The notes beneath the pieces were generated by a model. The model saw only the letters and a list, made by a program, of their open reading frames with translations. It did not search any database and had not been told where the DNA came from. From Actinomycetes bacterium (GTDB lineage Bacteria; Actinomycetota; Actinomycetes; Propionibacteriales; Propionibacteriaceae), in assembly GCA_023443125.1 (NCBI GenBank), contig JAEZVO010000053.1, positions 1 to 5,709 on the forward strand: a DNA stretch of 5,709 nt, given 5' to 3'. Of this stretch, positions 1 to 4,234 are shown piece by piece. How positions within the stretch are numbered: the first letter of the stretch is position 1; every line of letters begins with the position of its first letter. A program made the translations under genes and the position numbers.

Positions 1-28
1 GGGTTGTTGCGGATATCCGCAACAACCC
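1..28 (-). terminator. perfect 28-bp palindrome, probable ahpCF operon terminator
   Basis: Bases 1-14 are the exact reverse complement of 15-28 (left arm GGGTTGTTGCGGAT), giving a 12-bp stem with a four-base ATAT loop or a 14-bp cruciform. It lies 35 bases beyond the ahpF stop codon, where a rho-independent terminator for the minus-strand operon is expected. The U-tract that would confirm it would lie at position 0 and below, outside the window. No T-run follows it on the plus strand, so termination of plus-strand transcription is not supported. It could also serve a convergent gene to the left. Confidence 0.6.
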
Positions 29-63
29 TCACACCATCTCGGATCTATTCGCTCGCCGCTTCG

Positions 64-1632
64 TTACATGACCTGATGTTCCCAGGCAGACAGACCAGCG
101 ATAGCACCCGCGCCCTGCGCAACGACGATCTGCTTATACGGCACCGTGGTGCAGTCACCCGCGGCGAACACGCCGTCGACGGAGGTCTTGCCACGATCGT
201 CGATGACGATCTCCTTGCGGTCGCTCAGCTCGACGGGTGAGCCCTGCAGCCACTCGGTGTTGGGCAGGAGCCCGATCTGTACGAACACGCCGGAGACCTT
301 GAGCTCCTTGGCCTCGTCCGTGGTGCGGTCGGTGTACTTCAGCGAGGTGACCTGCTTGCCGTCGCCCACGACCTCGGTGGTGGCTGCGTTGGTGATGATG
401 TCGACGTTCGGCAGTGAGCGTAGCTTGTCCATGAGGACATCGTCGGCACGGCACTGATCCATGAATTCCAGCACCGTCACGTGTCCGACGACTCCCGCGA
501 GGTCGATGGCCGCCTCGATGCCGGAGTTGCCGCCGCCGATGACGGCGATGGGCTTGCCCTTGAACAGGGGACCGTCGCAGTGGGGGCAGAAGGTGACGCC
601 CTTGTTGCGGTACTCCTCTTCACCGGGAACGCCCATCAGACGCCAGCGGGCGCCCGTGGCGATAACCACCTGACGAGCTTTCAGGCTGGCCGAGTCACCG
701 AACTGGACGGTGTGGAAACCGCCTGCTTCTGTGGCCGGAACGAGCGCGGTGGCCGACTGGCTCTTGTGCACGTCGATGGGGTAGTCGCGGACGTGTTGTT
801 CGAGCGCAGCTGCGAACTTCGGGCCCTCGGTGTGGGTGACGGAGATGAAGTTCTCGATCGACATCGTGTCGAGGGTCTGCCCGCCGAAGCGCTCGCCGAT
901 GATGCCGGTGCGCAGGTTCTTGCGAGCGGTGTAAATCGCGGCGGCAGCACCCGCCGGGCCCTGGCCGACGACCAGCACGTCGTAGGGTTCCTGCTCGTTG
1001 AGCTTCTCTGCTGCGCGGTCGGCGGCGCCATCGTCGAGCTTGGCGACGAAGTCCGCGATGTCCATACGGCCCTGCCCAAATTCTTCACCGTTGAGGTACA
1101 CCGTCGGCACCGCGAGGATGTTGCGATCGGCCACCTCATCCTGGAATAGGGAGCCCTCGACGGCGGTGTGCTTGATGCGCGGGTTCAGCACCGCCATCGT
1201 GTTCAGCGCCTGTACGACGGTGGGGCAGTTCTGGCAGGTGAGCGACATGTAGGTGACAAACTCGTAGTCACCGTCGAGTGCCACCACCTGGTCGATGAGG
1301 TCTTGCTCTTCCTTGATGGGGTTGCCGCCCACCTGCAGCAGTGCGAGCACGAGTGAGCTGAATTCGTGCCCCATCGGCAGGCCGGCGAAGGTGACGGCGA
1401 TATCCGTGCCAGTGCGCGCAATAGTGAACGACGGCTTGCGTTCGTGGGCGTCGTCGTCGCGACGTGCAGTGACCTTCTCGGACAGCGCAGCGATGTCCTG
1501 CATGAGTTGTTCGAGGTTGGCGGACGCGTCGCGATCGTCCATGGAGTAGATCAGCTCAACATCGTTGGTGATGCGCGGCATGAGCGCGCCAAGCTGCTGG
1601 GTGAGGTTGTCGTCGAGAAGACGTTCGGCCAT
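64..1632 (-). CDS. ahpF: alkyl hydroperoxide reductase subunit F (NADH-dependent AhpC reductase)
   Basis: Cytoplasmic flavoprotein disulfide reductase that passes electrons from NADH through FAD and two cysteine pairs to oxidised AhpC. The protein is 522 aa, almost the same as the 521-aa E. coli AhpF. The N-terminal double thioredoxin-like domain (about 1-200) holds the CQNC pair C133/C136 that contacts AhpC. The thioredoxin-reductase-like part follows, with the FAD motif GQGPAG at 223-228, the redox-active CPHC pair C349/C352, the NADH-binding GGGNSGIEAA from 366, and the C-terminal FAD motif GVFAAGDC at 487-494. All catalytic motifs are present, so it should be functional. The start is the ATG at 1632-1630, preceded by AGGAG (1642-1638) five bases upstream. 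It is downstream of ahpC with a 98-base gap containing a hairpin, so it is probably expressed by readthrough from the ahpC promoter. Confidence 0.97.
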   Translation of the reverse strand: MAERLLDDNLTQQLGALMPRITNDVELIYSMDDRDASANLEQLMQDIAALSEKVTARRDDDAHERKPSFTIARTGTDIAVTFAGLPMGHEFSSLVLALLQVGGNPIKEEQDLIDQVVALDGDYEFVTYMSLTCQNCPTVVQALNTMAVLNPRIKHTAVEGSLFQDEVADRNILAVPTVYLNGEEFGQGRMDIADFVAKLDDGAADRAAEKLNEQEPYDVLVVGQGPAGAAAAIYTARKNLRTGIIGERFGGQTLDTMSIENFISVTHTEGPKFAAALEQHVRDYPIDVHKSQSATALVPATEAGGFHTVQFGDSASLKARQVVIATGARWRLMGVPGEEEYRNKGVTFCPHCDGPLFKGKPIAVIGGGNSGIEAAIDLAGVVGHVTVLEFMDQCRADDVLMDKLRSLPNVDIITNAATTEVVGDGKQVTSLKYTDRTTDEAKELKVSGVFVQIGLLPNTEWLQGSPVELSDRKEIVIDDRGKTSVDGVFAAGDCTTVPYKQIVVAQGAGAIAGLSAWEHQVM

Positions 1633-1677
1633 GAAAGCTCCTGTGCGTGGAAATGAAAAAATGGGGGAGAGAAATAT

Positions 1678-1709
1678 AAAAACGGCGGGCGGACCACAGC
1701 CCGCCCGCC
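1678..1709 (-). terminator. hairpin plus U-run between ahpC and ahpF (partial terminator)
   Basis: A perfect 9-bp G+C stem (GGCGGGCGG at 1684-1692 with CCGCCCGCC at 1701-1709) encloses an 8-base loop. Read on the minus strand it is followed by G and then TTTTT (1682-1678), the form of a rho-independent terminator. It lies 21 bases after the ahpC stop codon and upstream of the ahpF ribosome binding site. No separate ahpF promoter is evident in the short gap. The likely role is therefore attenuation or mRNA 3'-end stabilisation, giving more AhpC than AhpF; this is inference. Confidence 0.8.
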
Positions 1710-1730
1710 ATTAGTGCATGTGAGAATTGC

Positions 1731-2294
1731 TCAGATCTTGCCTACGAGATCAATGCCAGGGGTGAGGGTCTGTTCGCCTTCCTCCCACTTCGCCGGGCAA
1801 ACCTCGCCGGGGTGAGCCGCGACGTACTGTGCTGCCTTCACCTTGCGAAGCAGCTCCGAGGCAGAGCGCCCAATGCCTTCGGCGGTCTGCTCGATGTACT
1901 GGATGATGCCCTCCGGGTCGACGAGGAACGTCGCGCGATCCGCCTGGCCGGCGCCTTCACGCATGTTGTCGAAGTTGTTGGTGAGCTCACCGTTGGAGTC
2001 GCCGAGCATGTAGTACTTGACCTTGCCGACTTCCTCGGATGCGGCGGTCCATGCCTTGTGGACGAAGTGGGAGTCGGTGGACACCGAGTACACCTCGACG
2101 CCCATCTTCTGCAGCTCTTCGTAGTGGTCGGCGAGGTCGCCGAGCTCCGTCGGGCACACGAAGGTGAAGTCGCCCGGGTAGAAGAAGAAAATGGCCCACT
2201 TGCCGAGTACGTCGGCCTTGGTGACTTCGACGAATTCGCCGTTGCGGTACGCCTGCGCGGTGAAGTCCTTGATTTCAGTGTTGATCAGCGACAT
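1731..2294 (-). CDS. ahpC: alkyl hydroperoxide reductase subunit C (2-Cys peroxiredoxin)
   Basis: Thiol peroxidase that reduces H2O2, organic hydroperoxides and peroxynitrite in the cytoplasm, and is re-reduced by AhpF encoded next to it. The protein is 187 aa, the same length as E. coli AhpC and closely alike along its length (start MSLINTEI, end DLVGKI). The peroxidatic cysteine C47 lies in DFTFVCPTE and the resolving cysteine C166 in GEVCPAKW, matching the typical 2-Cys pattern. The Prx1 sequences GGLG and YF that affect hyperoxidation sensitivity are not obvious. The reading frame is open further upstream to 2405, but the family start is the ATG at 2294-2292, which has AAGGAG (2304-2299) four bases before it. 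The 37-residue extension would run through the promoter and resembles no peroxiredoxin sequence. It is the first gene of the operon. Confidence 0.98.
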   Translation of the reverse strand: MSLINTEIKDFTAQAYRNGEFVEVTKADVLGKWAIFFFYPGDFTFVCPTELGDLADHYEELQKMGVEVYSVSTDSHFVHKAWTAASEEVGKVKYYMLGDSNGELTNNFDNMREGAGQADRATFLVDPEGIIQYIEQTAEGIGRSASELLRKVKAAQYVAAHPGEVCPAKWEEGEQTLTPGIDLVGKI

Positions 2295-2332
2295 TGTGCT
2301 CCTTATTCGTTGCTGAGCAGTAACTATGCCTT

Positions 2333-2354
2333 GAGCGGAAGATGATTTTCGCTC
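2333..2354 (-). promoter_or_regulatory. small hairpin in the ahpC 5' leader
   Basis: GAGCG (2333-2337) and CGCTC (2350-2354) can pair, with two more A-U pairs beyond one mismatch. If transcription starts near 2367 the hairpin is in the untranslated leader, about 40 bases before the ahpC start codon. It may stabilise the mRNA. The stem is short and could be chance. Confidence 0.25.
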
Positions 2355-2373
2355 GCACGGGTTAACGTAAATG

Positions 2374-2401
2374 ATTCTATCGTGTTTGGCCTGCATCTCA
2401 A
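2374..2401 (-). promoter_or_regulatory. probable ahpC promoter (-35 and -10)
   Basis: Read on the minus strand, TTGAGA (2401-2396) and TAGAAT (2379-2374) each match five of six consensus bases of a housekeeping sigma promoter, separated by 16 bases. The predicted start is near 2367, leaving a leader of about 70 bases before ahpC. An imperfect dyad, ATAA-N6-TTAT (2418-2431), lies just upstream of the -35 box, about 50-65 bases before the start. This is where an OxyR-type activator would bind, but the dyad is too short to assign. The promoter lies between the divergent ahpC and hsdM starts. Confidence 0.6.
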
Positions 2402-2429
2402 GCACGCCAACTGTCCGATAAGCAACATT

Positions 2430-3114
2430 ATGTCATTTTACAACTGGGAAGGAAGCGCTGCTGCGCCAACCAGGTCCCCTCCCTCAGCGGCGCTGCTTGG
2501 TCTGGAGGCATCCCTCTGGGACGCCGCAAAACGGCTACGTTCAAACATGGATGCGGCCGAGTACAAACATGTCGTGCTCGGCCTGCTGTTTCTGAAGTAC
2601 GTCTCCGACAAGTTCGAGAAGCGGCGTGAGCTTCTCGAAGCGCAGTACAGCGATCCGAACTCCGACACCTATCTGCCCTCCGACGAGGCACGGGCCATGA
2701 TGCTGGAAGATCGCGATTCCTACACCGCTGAGGGCGTGTTCTGGGTGCCGGACGGCCACCGTTGGGACGATCTTCGCAAGGCTGCCAAGCAACCTGACAT
2801 CGGTCGCATCATTGATGACGCAATGGATGCCATTGAGAAAGAAAACGAGGCGCTGCAGGGCATTCTCCCGAAGAACTACAACCGTCGGGAGCTCTCCCCC
2901 ACGGTGCTTGGCGGGCTCATCGACACCTTTTCTCGCAGCGATCTGGCCGATGAAGAACGCAAGGACGAGGATCTGCTCGGGCGCGTCTACGAGTACATGC
3001 TTGGCCGCTACGCCGCCGATGAAGGCAAGAGCGGTGGCGAGTTCTACACCCCGCGCTCCGTCGCCTCCCTTCCTCACAGAGATGATCCGCCCTTACCGTG
3101 GCCGCATCTACGAA
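2430..3114 (+). pseudogene. hsdM: type I restriction-modification methylase subunit HsdM, frameshifted and truncated
   Basis: HsdM methylates adenine in type I restriction systems together with HsdS and HsdR. The N-terminal helical domain is clear (LWDAAKRLRSN, VVLGLLFLKYVSDKFEKRRELL), as is the beginning of the methyltransferase domain (GRVYEYMLGRYA, GGEFYTPRSVAS). After codon 214 (CTT at 3069-3071) the frame breaks. Skipping one base (3072) restores the family sequence in the next frame, LTEMIRPYRGRIYE at 3073-3114. HsdM-like sequence then stops where DPCCGSGGM is normally found, so the SAM-binding motif, the catalytic NPPF/Y motif and over half of the usual length of about 500 aa are missing. 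No hsdS or hsdR is present. Read without the correction, the original frame runs on to a stop at 3305. The ATG at 2430 is chosen because an upstream in-frame GTG (2382) lies within the ahpC promoter; no good Shine-Dalgarno is seen. Confidence 0.88.
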
Positions 3115-3145
3115 GCTTTCAACCCGACTTGGATACAAAATGGCG

Positions 3146-3170
3146 GCTCACTCGCGTTGGCTGCGTGAGC
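3146..3170. repeat. short inverted repeat after the hsdM break
   Basis: GCTCAC (3146-3151) and GTGAGC (3165-3170) form a perfect 6-bp inverted repeat with a 13-base spacer. No T-run follows on either strand, so it is not a standard terminator. The surrounding stretch 3115-3190 otherwise shows nothing recognisable and probably holds the junction between the hsdM remnant and foreign DNA. Confidence 0.25.
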
Positions 3171-3189
3171 GGTTCAAATGAAGCATCTC

Positions 3190-3219
3190 TTGCTCAGGCG
3201 TGTGCTCGCCGCGTAAAAT
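3190..3219 (+). promoter_or_regulatory. candidate promoter of the ABC-ATPase leader
   Basis: TTGCTC (3190-3195) and TAAAAT (3214-3219) are spaced by 18 bases. The -10 box matches five of six consensus bases; the -35 box is weak. A start near 3226 would give a leader of about 118 bases that contains the 21-codon ORF and the nested hairpins before the ATPase start codon at 3344. Confidence 0.4.
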
Positions 3220-3239
3220 GTGGTCATCCCTGCCAGTTG

Positions 3240-3305
3240 ATGGCGTCCGTTAATCGAGGAGTGCGTAGTTCCGGTGAAGATGTGATCTCCACTCAGCCTT
3301 GCTGA
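3240..3305 (+). CDS. possible 21-codon leader peptide upstream of the ABC-ATPase frame
   Basis: An ATG at 3240 opens a frame of 21 codons (MASVNRGVRSSGEDVISTQP then C) ending at TGA 3303-3305. It starts about 14 bases after the candidate transcription start. Its codons 15-18 form the 5' arm of a stem that pairs with the downstream ribosome binding site, and its stop codon lies in the next hairpin. This layout is typical of leader peptides in translational attenuation. Against it, no clear Shine-Dalgarno precedes the ATG, and the frame is the same as the unshifted hsdM frame, so it may be accidental. Confidence 0.3.
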   Translation: MASVNRGVRSSGEDVISTQPC

Positions 3306-3342
3306 GACGTGACCGAAGTTACTTCTACGTCTTGGAGATCAC
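3282..3342 (+). promoter_or_regulatory. nested RNA structure sequestering a ribosome binding site (putative attenuator)
   Basis: GTGATCTCCA (3282-3291) is exactly complementary to TGGAGATCAC (3333-3342), a 10-bp outer stem. Inside it are CTCAGC-CTT-GCTGAG (3292-3306) and a second arm made of ACGT (3307-3310) with ACGT (3327-3330) around GAAGT-T-ACTTC (3315-3325). Together they form a compact three-way junction of 61 bases. The 3' strand of the outer stem includes GGAG (3334-3337), the Shine-Dalgarno six bases before the ATG at 3344, and ends one base before that ATG. CGTAG (3264-3268) can instead pair with CTACG (3325-3329), an alternative fold. The element would keep translation off until a ribosome or another factor opens the outer stem. 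Confidence 0.55.
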
Positions 3343-3343
3343 T

Positions 3344-3652
3344 ATGCCCGAAATTTTCCTCGATTCTCTTTCCTTTTCATTCGGCTCCCGCCTCATTCTC
3401 GACCGTGTGAGCTTGCACGTGTCAAACGGTGAACGTGCTTTTTTGATTGGCCCGAACGGGGTCGGCAAGTCCACTCTGTTAAGAATCCTCACCGGTGATC
3501 TGACGCCAGATTCGGGCCGAATTGTTTCTGGGCCTGTTCCTGAAGACCTGACCGTTCTTGATGAGACGTCCCATGACACAATTATCCTTGACAAGGGAGC
3601 GGTAAAGCGGATCGCCCAGATAGTGAACGGTGGTGATGTCCACGTTGTGTAA
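3344..3652 (+). pseudogene. ABC ATPase fragment, ABC-F-like N-terminus, truncated or internally deleted
   Basis: A 102-aa frame starts at the ATG at 3344 with GGAG six bases upstream. Residues 1-60 match the beginning of an ABC ATPase: beta-strand start MPEIFLDSLSFSFGSRLIL, Walker A GPNGVGKST at 36-44, then LLRILTGDLTPDSGRI. No membrane segment precedes it, so it most resembles soluble ABC-F proteins, which protect ribosomes from antibiotics or act in translation and carry two ATPase domains (about 500 aa or more). The signature motif, Walker B and the second domain are absent. Residues 74-86 (ETSHDTIILDKGA) resemble the region around the H-loop and the following DxIIxLDxG strand, which suggests an in-frame loss of about 100 residues; this is inference. 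It may instead be a decayed transporter ATPase. It should be inactive. Confidence 0.7.
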
Positions 3653-3720
3653 TGCCATCGCGGTTGTATTCGGGTCTTGGTTCACACTGACTTTGCTCGG
3701 ACAGCATCCAGGAGGAAACC

Positions 3721-3741
3721 ATAGGAGTAGGGAGTTCCTAT
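3721..3741 (+). repeat. 6-bp inverted repeat over the missing start region
   Basis: ATAGGA (3721-3726) and TCCTAT (3736-3741) are perfect complements with a 9-base loop. A strong Shine-Dalgarno, AGGAGG at 3710-3715, lies five bases before ATA at 3721, so the repeat covers the place where a start codon would be expected. It could be a small regulatory hairpin or a scar; nothing decides between them. Confidence 0.3.
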
Positions 3742-4063
3742 CCCGATTGAGTTCGACCATCTTTATGCCCAACTGGGCATTTTTGCGCCCAATCCGGGAA
3801 TCCACGACGACCATCTCTTCTACAGGATTCGGGAAGGGAACGGGTTTACCCCGTGGAAGGAGGCCGCCACGTCTCGCAACGGTAACAGTCCATCATGGTT
3901 GTCTCCCTTCTATTCTGGTGCGTCCCGGCAATCCAAGGGGATCATCGACATCTTCTCGACCCTAGAGAGCTTGGCCAATACTACCCTCTCCAAAGGAGGT
4001 CGTGTTGCCATTCAGACAGGCCGTCAGGCCATCGCCAATTTTATGGTCACCAACGCTGACTAA
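3731..4063 (+). pseudogene. reading frame of unknown family lacking a usual start codon
   Basis: This frame stays open for 110 codons from just after TAG (3728-3730) to TAA (4061-4063). It has a protein-like composition with ordered stretches such as HDDHLFYRIREGNGFTPWKE, IIDIFSTLESLA and RVAIQTGRQAIANF. The first two-thirds has no ATG, GTG or TTG in frame before its conserved-looking part. AGGAGG (3710-3715) is followed at good spacing by ATA, in a frame that ends at TGA 3748-3750 and would need a one-base shift to enter this one. I therefore infer a gene that lost its start, or one with a rare ATA or ATT start. No signal peptide, membrane segment or cysteine is seen, and I do not recognise the family. 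It lies upstream of the exporter and in the same direction, so a role in the same transport or peptide locus is possible. Confidence 0.4.
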
Positions 4064-4093
4064 ATTTCGTCGCATACATCCGAGTATGAGGTT

Positions 4094-4189
4094 ATGCTAG
4101 TTCGTTCAGCAGGTTACGCACAAGATGAGGATCCTGTCTTTTACTACCGTTTCACGGTCCGAAACGGAATCGCTGATGCGCCGCATTAA
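4094..4189 (+). pseudogene. 31-codon in-frame continuation of the unknown frame
   Basis: After TAA 4061-4063 the same frame is open again to TAA 4187-4189. Its ATG at 4094 gives 31 aa beginning MLVRSAGYAQDEDPVFYYRF. The stretch just before it (SSHTSEYEV) and the alternating hydrophobic pattern look like the continuation of the preceding protein, so the simplest reading is one gene broken by a nonsense codon. GAGG (4088-4091) is only two bases from the ATG, too close for a good start, which argues against a separate small gene. It ends 45 bases before the exporter start. The intervening 4190-4234 holds only the exporter ribosome binding site. Confidence 0.3.
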
Positions 4190-4216
4190 CTTCCAGCCCC
4201 AACGAAATCCTGAACC

Positions 4217-4222
4217 GAGGAG
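4217..4222 (+). promoter_or_regulatory. ribosome binding site of the ABC exporter
   Basis: GAGGAG lies 12 bases before the ATG at 4235, a rather long spacing. No other in-frame start with a better site occurs before the first membrane segment. No convincing promoter is seen directly upstream, so the exporter is probably co-transcribed with the preceding frames. Confidence 0.55.
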
Positions 4223-4234
4223 TAGTCCGACCTG

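Noticed and set aside
481..1149. Long plus-strand open frame (222 codons)
   Set aside because: It is antisense to ahpF, whose domains and catalytic cysteines are unmistakable. Its composition is that of a G+C-driven shadow frame.
1812..2345. Plus-strand open frame of 177 codons
   Set aside because: Antisense to ahpC; no recognisable protein and no ribosome binding site.
2295..2405. N-terminal extension of AhpC by 37 residues
   Set aside because: The family start with AAGGAG is at 2294, and the extension would be encoded by the promoter and leader.
2541..3077. Minus-strand open frame of 178 codons
   Set aside because: Shadow of the hsdM remnant; the plus-strand frame has clear HsdM sequence.
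3140..3181. Thirteen-codon ORF MAAHSRWLRERFK after the hsdM break
   Set aside because: No ribosome binding site and no known family; it overlaps a short inverted repeat and can be chance.
3766..3784. TGCCCA-AC-TGGGCA followed by TTTTT, a terminator-like hairpin
   Set aside because: The loop is only two bases (or a 5-bp stem with a four-base loop), the stem is short, and it lies inside the unknown reading frame. Chance is more likely.
3479..3814. Minus-strand open frame of 111 codons across the ATPase fragment
   Set aside because: Overlaps the Walker A region on the opposite strand and has no recognisable features.
3630..3965. Plus-strand frame of 111 codons starting inside the ATPase fragment, with a hydrophobic stretch near its start
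   Set aside because: It looked briefly like a small membrane peptide or bacteriocin. It lacks a Shine-Dalgarno, and its second half is the out-of-frame reading of the more protein-like frame 3731-4063.
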